Source: Caballeronia zhejiangensis (GTDB taxonomy: Bacteria; Pseudomonadota; Gammaproteobacteria; Burkholderiales; Burkholderiaceae). From it: a stretch of 44,152 nt of DNA. The stretch is from the NCBI RefSeq assembly GCF_000698575.1, contig NZ_JFHD01000048.1:1-44152 (forward strand), read 5' to 3'. The notes under the pieces were generated by a model. The model ran no database searches. It was not told where the DNA came from and saw nothing but the letters and a program-made list of their open reading frames with translations. Positions 8,929-17,311 of this stretch are shown here, in pieces; within the stretch, counting starts at the first letter, position 1, and the number at the start of each line of letters is the position of its first letter. The translations under genes were made by a program, and so were the position numbers.

Positions 8929-11718
8929 TCAGACATCGTCCGTTCCCGGCGCGGCCGCCTTGGAGTCGACATCCTCGTCGGGCGGCAATTCTTCGGGCGG
9001 CGCATCGTTGGCCGGCAGCGTGAACCAGAATCGTGCGCCGAGAATGCGCCCGTTCGCGTCCGCGCGATTCTCGACGCCGATGTGCCCGCCATGCGCCTCG
9101 ACGATCGCGCGGCAGATGGCGAGACCGAGCCCGATGCCCGGTTGCGCCGATTCCTTCTCGCCGCGCGTGAACTTGTCGAAGAGACGGTTCTGCATGCCGG
9201 CCGGCACGCCCGGCCCTTCATCGTCGATGCACACGCGCACGAAGCGCGCATCGCCGTCGTGCGCGAGCGCCGCGCCGATGCGGATCGGCGTCGCGGGCGG
9301 CGTGTACTTCGCGGCGTTTTCCAGCAGGTTGGCGAAGAGACGCTCCATCAGCACGGCGTCGAGTTGCAGCAAGGGCAGGTCCGCCGGCACGCGCGTCTGT
9401 ACGGGACGCCCGGCGAGCACGCGGCGCGAACTCGCGAGCGCGGCGCCCACGGTTTCTTCGAGCATCGACCATTGACGATTCAGCCGGATCGCGCCCGCCT
9501 GCAGACGCGCCATGTCGAGCAGATTGATCACGAGGCCGCTCATGCGCAGCGCTTCTTCGTGGATCGCGTGCACGAGTTCCTGCGATGCCTCGCTCTGGCC
9601 GCCTGCTTCCCGCGCCTCTTCCTCCAGCACCGAAGCGAAGCCGACGATCGACGTGAGCGGCGTGCGCAGATCGTGCGATATCGCGGATAAAAGCGAGTTG
9701 CGCAGGCGCTCCGATTCCATGTTGACGAGCGCGTCCTGCGCGATTTCGACGTAATGCACGCGTTCCAGCGCAAGCGCGATCTGCGACGCGAACGTTTCGA
9801 TCATGCGGCGCTGCTCGGGCACCGCGAGTTCGGCTTCGCGCCCGGTCACGAGCGCGAGCACGCCGCGCGTGCGCATCGGCGCCTTGAGCGGGAGATAAAG
9901 CGCCTGGCTCGCGGGCAAGGTCTCGGTGCCGCGTCCCGCCGGTTTCTGCTGGTCATAGACCCATTGCGCGATGTCGAGATCGAGACGCGCGGCATCGAGC
10001 GTCACATCGGGATTCGGTTCGTCCACTTTCTGCCGCACTTTCTCGGCGGCGTCGGGCAGGAGCATCACGACCTTCGCCTGAAACACTTCGGCGACGTGGC
10101 GCGTGCCGATCTCGATGATCTGCTCGGTCATCAACGCGGCGCCGAGTTCCTTGGTCATCGCGTACATCGCGCCGGTGCGCCGCTCGCGTTGCGATGCGAT
10201 GCGCGCCTCGCGCCGCAGGCTCGACGTCAGATGACTGATCGTGAGCGAGGTCAGCAGCATGACGAGGAAGGTCAGCAGATACTGCGTGTCCGTCACGGAG
10301 AAAGACAGCTCGGGCGGCACGAAGAAGAAGTCGAACGCGGCGACCGACAGAAACGACAGCATCACGCCGGGACCGCGCCCGAGCCGCACGGCCGCGAAGA
10401 TCACGCCGAGCAGATACAGCATCACGAGATTCGTGATTGCGAACTGACGGGCGGCGAGCATGTCGGCGACGAGCGTGATGCCGCCGCCGATCGCGAACGC
10501 ATGAAGATAGGCGCGCGGCGGCGAGTGCGCGCCGTCGCGCCAGGTGCCGAAGGCTTGCGTGATCCTGCGGCGTGGCTCGTCGCGTGTGCCGGTCGACACG
10601 AGCGTCACGTCGATATCGGATCCTTGCCGGATGATGCGCTCGCTCACCGGCCGAGCGATGAGACGCCGCCATCCCGCGCTCGCCGACGCGCCCGCCACGA
10701 GCTTCGACACGTTGCGCATGTGCGCGTAGTCGATGAGCGTCGCGGCGGCATCGGCGCCATCGAGCGTGACGGTTTCCGCGCCGAGTTCGGAGGCGAGCTT
10801 GAGCGCGTCGAGCGTGCGGCGGCGCTGATCGTCGGAGAGGCGCTGCAGCTTCGGCGTTTCCACGTACACCGCGAGCCAGTCGGCCTTGAGCGCCGTGGCG
10901 AGCCGCGCGGCCGCGCGCACGAGCGTCGCGCTTTCCGGTCCCGGGCCGATGCACGCGATGAGCCGTTCGCGCGCGCGCCAGATGCGTTCGATCGACTGAT
11001 CGGCGCGGTATTCGCGCATTTGCGCGTCGACGCGATCGGCCGTGCGGCGCAAGGCGAGTTCGCGCAGCGCGATCAGATTGCCCTTGCGAAAAAAGTTGCG
11101 CACGGCGTGCTCGGCCTGCGCCGGCAGGTAGACCTTGCCTTCGCGCAGACGGTCGAGCAGTTCTTCGGGCGGCAGGTCGACGAGCGTGACTTCATCGGCG
11201 AGGTCGAAGATGCGATCGGGCACGGTCTCCCAGACGCGAATGCCGGTGATGCGCCCGACGATGTCGTTGAGGCTTTCGAGGTGCTGGACGTTGACGGTCG
11301 TATAGACGTCGATGCCCGCGTCGAGCAGTTCTTGCACGTCTTGCCAGCGCTTCATGTGGCGAGAGCCGTGCACGTTCGAGTGCGCGAGTTCGTCGACGAG
11401 GATGAGTTGCGGTTTTCGGGCGAGCGCGGCGTCGAGGTCGAATTCGGCGAGCAGACGGCCGCGGTGTTCGATGCGCGCGGGCGGGAGCGTTTCGAGGCCT
11501 TCGACCAGTGCAAGGGTTTCCTTGCGGCCATGCGTTTCGACCAGGCCGACGACTACTTCCACGCCTTCATCGCGGCGGCGGCGTGCGGCCTGCAACATCG
11601 CGAAGGTCTTGCCTACGCCCGCCGATGCGCCGAAGAAAATCTTCAGTCTGCCGCGCTCGCGTTTTTCTTCCTCGCGGTGGAGTTTGTCGAGGAGTTCTTC
11701 TGGGGTTGGGCGGGGCAT
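8929..11718 (-). CDS. kdpD: Osmosensitive K+ channel sensor histidine kinase KdpD
   Basis: A 929-residue inner-membrane kinase that normally phosphorylates KdpE to switch on the Kdp pump at low potassium. Domains in order: an N-terminal KdpD domain with the Walker-like GASAGVGKT and VDELAHSNVHGSRH motifs, a USP-like domain (about residues 245-370), four closely spaced membrane segments near 400-500 (MLYLLGVIFAAVRLGRG..., FDFFFVPPELSFSV), a GAF domain, then HisKA with the phospho-acceptor in SAISHDLRTPLTS, and HATPase with GIGLGLAIC. The start at 11718 (MPRPTPEELL) is chosen over an ATG at 11826, whose extra 36 residues are encoded by a dispersed repeat. A repeat element separates it from kdpC, and no kdpE follows. 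Confidence 0.96.
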   Translation of the reverse strand: MPRPTPEELLDKLHREEEKRERGRLKIFFGASAGVGKTFAMLQAARRRRDEGVEVVVGLVETHGRKETLALVEGLETLPPARIEHRGRLLAEFDLDAALARKPQLILVDELAHSNVHGSRHMKRWQDVQELLDAGIDVYTTVNVQHLESLNDIVGRITGIRVWETVPDRIFDLADEVTLVDLPPEELLDRLREGKVYLPAQAEHAVRNFFRKGNLIALRELALRRTADRVDAQMREYRADQSIERIWRARERLIACIGPGPESATLVRAAARLATALKADWLAVYVETPKLQRLSDDQRRRTLDALKLASELGAETVTLDGADAAATLIDYAHMRNVSKLVAGASASAGWRRLIARPVSERIIRQGSDIDVTLVSTGTRDEPRRRITQAFGTWRDGAHSPPRAYLHAFAIGGGITLVADMLAARQFAITNLVMLYLLGVIFAAVRLGRGPGVMLSFLSVAAFDFFFVPPELSFSVTDTQYLLTFLVMLLTSLTISHLTSSLRREARIASQRERRTGAMYAMTKELGAALMTEQIIEIGTRHVAEVFQAKVVMLLPDAAEKVRQKVDEPNPDVTLDAARLDLDIAQWVYDQQKPAGRGTETLPASQALYLPLKAPMRTRGVLALVTGREAELAVPEQRRMIETFASQIALALERVHYVEIAQDALVNMESERLRNSLLSAISHDLRTPLTSIVGFASVLEEEAREAGGQSEASQELVHAIHEEALRMSGLVINLLDMARLQAGAIRLNRQWSMLEETVGAALASSRRVLAGRPVQTRVPADLPLLQLDAVLMERLFANLLENAAKYTPPATPIRIGAALAHDGDARFVRVCIDDEGPGVPAGMQNRLFDKFTRGEKESAQPGIGLGLAICRAIVEAHGGHIGVENRADANGRILGARFWFTLPANDAPPEELPPDEDVDSKAAAPGTDDV

Positions 11719-11767
11719 GGTTTTTTTGGGGTTCTTGCTGGCGCTTGTTGTGGTGGTTCGCTTGCGA

Positions 11768-12408
11768 TTTCGCCGGATCCCGTTTTCGTGTCGGTCTGTT
11801 AGCACTGCCCCTGTGCGGGGCGGCACTCACTTTCTTTGCTGCTGCAAAGAAAGTAAGCAAAGAAAGCAGCTCCCGATACGCCCGCGGTCACACGCAATTT
11901 GGGTAGTCCTCTCGTCCATCGTGGGCTGCCTAAAGAGTGCCCTCAAACACCTAATCGGGCTTGGCTCGCGCACGGTCTGTCACATCGCACCACACAACAA
12001 ACTGGTTCAGCACCAAATAGCTCCAGCCCGCTTCGCGGCCGACCGGTCAATCGGGGATGCATTTGCTGCTTTACTAACGTCTCCATCTCTCCGCAAGTGC
12101 CGCACGTTGGTTTCCCTTGCATACCCGGCGGCAGCGCGTAGCGCTGTGCCGAAGCTCTTTCGTGCTGAACCAGTGTCCTTGGAAAACTAGCTCGTCAGAC
12201 CGTGCGCGATCCAAGCCCCGTTATTGTGATGAGGGCACTCTTTAGGCGAGTGCCACCTTGGACGAGAGAACTACCCAAATTGCGTGTGACCGCGGGCGGT
12301 GACGAGCTGCTTTCTTTGGTTACTTTCTTTGCAGCAGCAAAGAAAGTGACTGCCGCCCCGCACAGGGGCAGTGCTGATAGACCGACACGAAAACGGGATC
12401 CGGCGAAA
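11768..12408. repeat. Large imperfect inverted-repeat element inside the kdp locus
   Basis: Two arms of about 212 bp (11768-11979 and 12196-12408) are inverted copies; roughly nine positions in ten match by eye. Even the 216-bp centre keeps partial symmetry (ACTGGTTCAGCAC near 12003 faces GTGCTGAACCAGT near 12163). Each arm contains a perfect 11-bp hairpin with 4-base loop (11829-11854 and 12322-12347, ACTTTCTTTGC / GCAAAGAAAGT) and a smaller GCCCC/GGGGC hairpin. The element fills nearly the whole 709-bp gap between the kdpC stop and the kdpD start, and no gene is supported there. I remember the TTTCTTTGC hairpin as a common dispersed repeat of Burkholderia-type genomes; this looks like two copies joined head to head. 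Confidence 0.85.
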
Positions 12409-12427
12409 CCAAGCCAAGCGCCCCCAA

Positions 12428-12997
12428 CTACTCCCCATCCAACGCAAGATTCAATTTAAGCACATTCACCCGAGGCTCTCCGAGCACTCCAAACTGCCTC
12501 CCGCTAGTAGCTTGAGCGACAAGCGCTTCAACGCGAGCCACCGACATCCCCCGCGCCTTCGCGACCCGCGAAACCTGATACGCCGCAGCCGCCGGACTGA
12601 TTTCCGGATCGAGCCCGCTCCCGGACGAAGTCACCAGATCGACGGGAACAGCCGCCTCATTCCCCGGATCGGCATCGTGCAAGGCGGCAATGCGCGCTTT
12701 GATCTCATCGGCGAGCGCCGGATTGGTCGGCCCGAAATTGGAGCCACTAGAACTCCCCGCGTTATAAGGATTCGGCGCAGTAGCCGACAAACGCCCCCAG
12801 AAATACCGAGGCGCATCGAACTGCTGCCCGATGATCTCCGAGCCCATGAGACGCCCATCGCGCTCGATCAAACTCCCATTCGCCTGATGCGAAAACGCCG
12901 CCTGTCCGATCGCGGTGACGACCGCCGGATACACCACGCCCGTCACGACAGTCAACGCGACGAACAACACCAGCATGGGACGCAACAGATTCTTCAT
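12428..12997 (-). CDS. kdpC: Potassium-transporting ATPase subunit C
   Basis: KdpC is the single-span accessory subunit that stabilises the KdpFABC potassium pump. The 189-residue product has the family pattern: a short cytosolic start (MKNLLRP), one membrane segment to about residue 28, the YPAVVTAIGQ segment, then the periplasmic domain with GSEIIGQQF, PRYFWGRLSAT and the C-terminal QFGVLGEPRVNVLKLN block. The start at 12997 is chosen because GGAG sits 9 bases before it. A TTG at 13006 is also in frame but would abut that site. It begins 5 bases after the kdpB stop. The element of inverted repeats starts about 20 bp downstream of its stop. Confidence 0.95.
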   Translation of the reverse strand: MKNLLRPMLVLFVALTVVTGVVYPAVVTAIGQAAFSHQANGSLIERDGRLMGSEIIGQQFDAPRYFWGRLSATAPNPYNAGSSSGSNFGPTNPALADEIKARIAALHDADPGNEAAVPVDLVTSSGSGLDPEISPAAAAYQVSRVAKARGMSVARVEALVAQATSGRQFGVLGEPRVNVLKLNLALDGE

Positions 12998-13002
12998 GAT
13001 GT

Positions 13003-15132
13003 TCAACTCCAGCCAAGAGCGGTAATGACCATATCGATGAGCTTGATGAACGGAAACGGCAACACGATGCCGCCCAGCCCGTAAATCAGCAGGTTCCGTC
13101 GCAACAACGACGCGGCGCCCAAAGCGCGATACTTCACGCCCTTCAACGCGAGCGGAATCAGAAACACGATGATGAGCGCATTGAAGATCACCGCCGACAG
13201 AATCGCCGACGATGGCGACGCCAGATGCATCACGTCCAGCACGCGCAACTGCGGATACGTCGTCGCAAACGCGGCCGGGATGATCGCGAAGTACTTGGCG
13301 ACGTCGTTGGCGATGGAAAACGTCGTCAGCGAGCCGCGCGTCATCAGCATCTGCTTGCCAATCTCCACGATCTCGATGAGCTTCGTCGGGTTCGAATCGA
13401 GATCGACCATGTTGCCCGCTTCCTTCGCGGCCTGCGTGCCCGTGTTCATCGCCACCGCGACGTCGGCCTGCGCGAGCGCGGGCGCATCGTTGGTGCCGTC
13501 ACCCGTCATCGCGACGAGACGCCCCTCGGACTGATGCGCGCGGATCGTCGCCAGCTTCGCTTCCGGCGTCGCTTCGGCGAGAAAGTCGTCGACGCCCGCT
13601 TCCGCCGCGATGGCAGCAGCCGTCAGCCGGTTGTCGCCCGTCACCATCACCGTCTTGATGCCCATCTTGCGCAGCTCCGCGAAGCGCTCCTTGATGCCGC
13701 CCTTCACGATGTCCTTCAGCTCGATCACGCCCAGCGCGCGCGTCGTATCGTTCACGCGCTCGGCCACCACGAGCGGCGTGCTGCCGCGCCGCGCGACTTC
13801 ATCGACGGCATGCTGCACTTCCTGCGGAAACCGTCCGCCGCGTTCTTCGACGTAACGCTTCAACGCATCGGCGGAACCCTTGCGGATCTCCCGATTCGGC
13901 AGATCCACGCCGCTCATGCGCGTCTGCGCGCTGAACGCGAGAAAGGTCGCGTGCAACGTCGCCATGTCGCGCTCGCGGATATTGAAGCGCTGCTTCGCCA
14001 GCACGACGATGCTGCGGCCTTCCGGCGTTTCATCGGCGAGCGATGCGAGTTGCGCCGCGTCCGCGAGATCGCGCTCGGCCACGCCGGGCGCCGCCACGAA
14101 CGTCGACGCCTGGCGATTGCCGAGCGTGATCGTGCCGGTCTTGTCGAGCAGCAGCACGTCGACGTCGCCGGCCGCTTCGACCGCGCGGCCCGACGTCGCG
14201 ATCACGTTCGCCTGCATCATGCGGCTCATGCCCGCGACGCCGATCGCGGACAGCAGCCCGCCGATCGTCGTCGGAATCAGGCACACGAGCAGCGCGACGA
14301 GCGCGGTGATCGTGACGACGTGGCCCTGCTTCGCCGCCTCGACGGAGAACATCGAGAACGGCAGCAGCGTCGCGGTCGCGAAGAGCAGCACGAGCGTCAG
14401 CGCGACGAGCAAGATCGTCAGCGCAATTTCGTTCGGCGTCTTCTGACGCTTCGCGCCTTCGACCATCGCGATCATGCGGTCGAGAAACGCCTCGCCCGGA
14501 TTCACCGATACGCGCACGACGATCCAGTCGGAGAGCACGCGCGTGCCGCCCGTCACCGACGAGAAATCGCCGCCCGACTCGCGGATCACCGGCGCGGATT
14601 CGCCCGTGATCGCGGATTCGTCGACCGACGCGACGCCTTCGATCACGTCGCCGTCGGCGGGAATCACGTCGCCCGCTTCGACGAGCACGACATCGTCGCG
14701 GCGCAATTCCGTGGACGTCGTGATGCGGATCGGCGATTTCGGATGCGGCTCGTTGAGCTTCTTCGCCATCACGTTGTGCTTCGCCTGGCGCAGCGATGCC
14801 GCCTGCGCCTTCGAGCGCCCTTCCGCGAGCGCTTCGGCGAAGTTCGCGAAGAGCACCGTGAACCACAGCCACAGCGCGATCGCGAGGATGAAGCCCGCGG
14901 GCGCTTCCGCCTGGCCGGCGAGCGCGGCGAGCCAGAGCACCGTCGTCAGAATGCTGCCGACGTAGACGCAGAACATCACCGGATTGCGCAACTGCGTGCG
15001 CGGCGCGAGCTTCCTGAACGAATCGACGATCGCCGGCTTCACGAGCGCCGGATCGAACATCGAACGTGCCGCTGTGCGCGCCTGCCCGAGATTCTCCGGG
15101 CGATGCAGCGGCGTTTGATTCTCTTGATTCAT
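13003..15132 (-). CDS. kdpB: Potassium-transporting ATPase ATP-binding subunit B
   Basis: KdpB is the P-type ATPase subunit that hydrolyses ATP to drive potassium uptake by KdpA. The 709-residue product has all core motifs: the actuator-domain TGES (in ITGESAPV), the phosphorylation site DKTGT (in LLLDKTGTITLG), the nucleotide-domain KGS (REIRKGSADAL), MVTGDN, and the hinge TGDGTNDAPAL, with several membrane helices around them. The start at 15132 (MNQENQTPLHRP, preceded by GAGGACAGC) is chosen. An in-frame ATG at 15369 lies inside kdpA and would add 79 residues of wrong composition. It lies 14 bp after the kdpA stop, and kdpC follows within 5 bp. Confidence 0.97.
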   Translation of the reverse strand: MNQENQTPLHRPENLGQARTAARSMFDPALVKPAIVDSFRKLAPRTQLRNPVMFCVYVGSILTTVLWLAALAGQAEAPAGFILAIALWLWFTVLFANFAEALAEGRSKAQAASLRQAKHNVMAKKLNEPHPKSPIRITTSTELRRDDVVLVEAGDVIPADGDVIEGVASVDESAITGESAPVIRESGGDFSSVTGGTRVLSDWIVVRVSVNPGEAFLDRMIAMVEGAKRQKTPNEIALTILLVALTLVLLFATATLLPFSMFSVEAAKQGHVVTITALVALLVCLIPTTIGGLLSAIGVAGMSRMMQANVIATSGRAVEAAGDVDVLLLDKTGTITLGNRQASTFVAAPGVAERDLADAAQLASLADETPEGRSIVVLAKQRFNIRERDMATLHATFLAFSAQTRMSGVDLPNREIRKGSADALKRYVEERGGRFPQEVQHAVDEVARRGSTPLVVAERVNDTTRALGVIELKDIVKGGIKERFAELRKMGIKTVMVTGDNRLTAAAIAAEAGVDDFLAEATPEAKLATIRAHQSEGRLVAMTGDGTNDAPALAQADVAVAMNTGTQAAKEAGNMVDLDSNPTKLIEIVEIGKQMLMTRGSLTTFSIANDVAKYFAIIPAAFATTYPQLRVLDVMHLASPSSAILSAVIFNALIIVFLIPLALKGVKYRALGAASLLRRNLLIYGLGGIVLPFPFIKLIDMVITALGWS

Positions 15133-15146
15133 GCTGTCCTCGGAAA

Positions 15147-16931
15147 TCAATGGCTTGCGATCATCGTGACGTGCTCGACGATGGGCCCGAGCGCGAGCGC
15201 CGGCACATACGTGAGCGCACCGACCAGAAGGAGCGTGCCGAGCAGGAGCACGACGAAGAGCGGTCCGTGGGTCGGCAAGGTGCCCGCTGTCACGGCGAGA
15301 CGCTTCTTCGCGGCGAGCGAGCCCGCGATGGCGAGGATCGGAATGAGCGAACCGAAGCGGCCGAACCACATCGCGATGGCGAGCATCGAGTTATAGAACG
15401 GCGTGTTCACCGAAAGGCCCGCGAACGCGCTGCCGTTGTTGTTGGCGGCGGAGCTGAACGCGTAAAGCACTTCGGAGAAGCCGTGCGCGCCCGGATTCGC
15501 GATGCCCGCCGTGCCCGCCGCGCTCAGCACGGCGATCGATGTGCCGAGAAGCACCAGCAGCGGCGTAAGCAGAATGACGATGGAGACCATCTTCATCTCG
15601 AACGATTCGATCTTCTTGCCGACATACTCGGGCGTGCGGCCGATCATCAGACCCGCAACGAACACCGCGAGCAACGCGAACGCGAGCATGCCGTAGAGAC
15701 CGGAACCGACGCCGCCGAAGATCACTTCGCCGAGCTGGATCAGCAGCATCGGCACGAGGCCGCCGAGCGGCGTCAGCGAATCGTGCATGCTGGAGACCGC
15801 GCCGCACGATGCGGCCGTCGTCGCGACCGTGAAGATGCCCGATTGCGCGATGCCAAGGCGCGTTTCCTTGCCTTCCATGTTGCCGCCGGCCTGTAGCGTG
15901 GACGCTTGCGTATCGACCTTGAGCGACGCGTAAAGCGGATTGCCGGCCTGCTCCGATGCAATCTCGCCCCAGCACGCGACGGCGAACGCGATGGTCATCG
16001 CCGCGAGCACGGCATAGCCCTGACGCCTGTCGCCGACCGTGCGCCCGAACACGACGCACAGCGCAGCCGGGATGATCAGCATCGCGAGCATCTGCATGAA
16101 GTTTGAGAACGGCGTCGGGTTCTCGTACGGATGCGCGGAGTTCGTGTTGAAGAAACCGCCGCCATTCGTGCCGAGCATCTTGATCGCTTCCTGCGAGGCG
16201 ACGGGGCCCATCGGCAGCGTCTGTTTCTCGGCCTTGAGCGTCTGCGTGACGGGCTTGCCTTGTGCGTCGGTGGATTGCGTCTGATATGTGGTGACCTGCA
16301 GCGTCGATACGTCCTGATACGCCTTGAAATTCTGGATCGCGCCCTGGCTCACGAAGACGAGCGCGAACACGACGGCAAGCGGCGCAAGGATGTAGAGCGT
16401 CGTGCGCGTGAGGTCGACCCAGAAGTTGCCGATGGTCTGAGCGCTATGCCGCTTGAAGCCGCGAATCAGCGCGATGACGACCGCGATGCCCGTCGCCGCC
16501 GAGAGAAAGTTTTGCACGGTCAGGCCGAGCATCTGCGCGAGATAGCCGAGCGTGCTTTCGCCGCCGTAGTCCTGCCAGTTCGTGTTAGTCACGAAGCTGA
16601 TGGCGGTGTTGAACGCGGCATCGGGCGTCATGCCGGCCATGCCTTGCGGATTGGCGGGCAGCGTGCCCTGCAGGCGCAGCAGCGCATACAGCACGAGCGC
16701 GCCGAGCACGTTGAAGAACATCACGGCGAGCGCGTAATGCTTCCATGACATCTCGGATTCGGGATCGACGCCGGCGATGCGATAGAGCATCGATTCGATC
16801 GGGCGTCCGATCTTGCGCACGATAACGGACGATCCGTCGAGCACGTTCGAGATATAGCGGCCGAGCGGAATGGCCAGCGCAATCAGCACGACGATGAAGA
16901 GCGCCGTCTGCATGAAGGTGTTGGCGTTCAT
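15147..16931 (-). CDS. kdpA: Potassium-transporting ATPase potassium-binding subunit A
   Basis: KdpA is the channel-like inner-membrane subunit that binds and translocates K+ in KdpFABC. The 594-residue product is highly hydrophobic with about ten membrane segments. Selectivity-filter-type loops are visible as FVTNTNWQDYGGE, LGTNGGGFFNTNSAHPYENPT, and the AAASCGAVSSMHDSLTPLGG region. The start at 16931 (MNANTFMQTALF) forms an ATGA overlap with the kdpF stop, so translation is probably coupled. A further upstream ATG at 17006 would run through kdpF and is rejected. Confidence 0.97.
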   Translation of the reverse strand: MNANTFMQTALFIVVLIALAIPLGRYISNVLDGSSVIVRKIGRPIESMLYRIAGVDPESEMSWKHYALAVMFFNVLGALVLYALLRLQGTLPANPQGMAGMTPDAAFNTAISFVTNTNWQDYGGESTLGYLAQMLGLTVQNFLSAATGIAVVIALIRGFKRHSAQTIGNFWVDLTRTTLYILAPLAVVFALVFVSQGAIQNFKAYQDVSTLQVTTYQTQSTDAQGKPVTQTLKAEKQTLPMGPVASQEAIKMLGTNGGGFFNTNSAHPYENPTPFSNFMQMLAMLIIPAALCVVFGRTVGDRRQGYAVLAAMTIAFAVACWGEIASEQAGNPLYASLKVDTQASTLQAGGNMEGKETRLGIAQSGIFTVATTAASCGAVSSMHDSLTPLGGLVPMLLIQLGEVIFGGVGSGLYGMLAFALLAVFVAGLMIGRTPEYVGKKIESFEMKMVSIVILLTPLLVLLGTSIAVLSAAGTAGIANPGAHGFSEVLYAFSSAANNNGSAFAGLSVNTPFYNSMLAIAMWFGRFGSLIPILAIAGSLAAKKRLAVTAGTLPTHGPLFVVLLLGTLLLVGALTYVPALALGPIVEHVTMIASH

Positions 16932-17023
16932 TCGAGATCCTCCGCACGCAGAAGCGCGTACACGAGATACACGAAGAGCAGCAGCGTGGAAGCCGCCGCG
17001 AGCCACAGCATCCAGGCGCTCAT
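16928..17023 (-). CDS. kdpF: KdpF small subunit of the potassium pump
   Basis: A 31-residue single-span membrane peptide, MSAWMLWLAAAS then a Leu/Val/Tyr-rich segment and ALLRAEDLE at the end. KdpF is the lipid-like stabiliser of the KdpFABC complex and is normally encoded just before kdpA, as here. It overlaps by ATGA both with the upstream small ORF and with kdpA, so the three are translationally coupled. The ALLRAE ending is typical of KdpF. Confidence 0.9.
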   Translation of the reverse strand: MSAWMLWLAAASTLLLFVYLVYALLRAEDLE

Positions 17024-17127
17024 GGACGCCCTCCCGTCGCGCGGCGGCCGAGTCGCTCGCAGCCGCGCGTGAGCGCCACGCAAAGTCCCCAGAACAGGAC
17101 GATGCCGGCGAGGTAAATCAGGTCCAT
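17020..17127 (-). CDS. Small membrane peptide upstream of kdpF
   Basis: A 35-residue ORF starting at 17127 behind GTGGAG (9-base spacing) and overlapping kdpF by ATGA. It reads MDLIYLAGIVLFWGLCVAL, one probable membrane span, then TRGCERLGRRATGGRP, a basic cytosolic tail. I remember peptides of this design (start, one span, Cys-Glu-Arg-Leu) before kdpF in other proteobacteria, but no name or role. The good ribosome site and tight coupling argue that it is translated as the first gene of the kdp operon. Confidence 0.7.
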   Translation of the reverse strand: MDLIYLAGIVLFWGLCVALTRGCERLGRRATGGRP

Positions 17128-17228
17128 TTTGGTGTTCTCCACTTGTGCGGTTCAGGACAAGGTGGAGATTAAGAAAATGGACGTAAAGGGCGGGAAAAGA
17201 GTGGGAGGCGGGGTGTAAAAATGGTGTA

Positions 17229-17258
17229 AAAAAACGCCCGCCTTGGATAGGCGGGCGC
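17229..17258 (-). terminator. Rho-independent terminator of the 17.3-kb lipoprotein gene
   Basis: On the minus strand the stem GCGCCCGCC/GGCGGGCGT with an 8-base loop is followed by seven T. It lies about 55 bp after the stop of the lipoprotein gene and about 100 bp before the kdp small peptide start, separating the two transcription units. Confidence 0.85.
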
Positions 17259-17311
17259 TAATGCTTCGTGCCTTGCGTGAGTGAGCCCGAGTCGATCTGA
17301 TCAACCGGGCG

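Noticed and set aside
9754..11802. 682-codon open frame on the plus strand
   Set aside because: Antisense to kdpD, His/Arg/Asp-rich low-complexity translation, no domain; a normal shadow in GC-rich coding DNA.
11719..11826. 36-codon N-terminal extension of kdpD
   Set aside because: It is encoded partly by the dispersed repeat and has no ribosome site; KdpD proteins begin near PTPEELL.
12202..12459. 85-codon open frame inside the inverted-repeat element (phrase TFFAAAKKV)
   Set aside because: The frame is the translation of the TTTCTTTGC hairpin repeat; such frames are common false genes where this repeat occurs.
13225..15396. 723-codon open frame on the plus strand
   Set aside because: Antisense to kdpB, which has all P-type ATPase motifs; the plus-strand translation is Arg/His-rich and shows no family motif.
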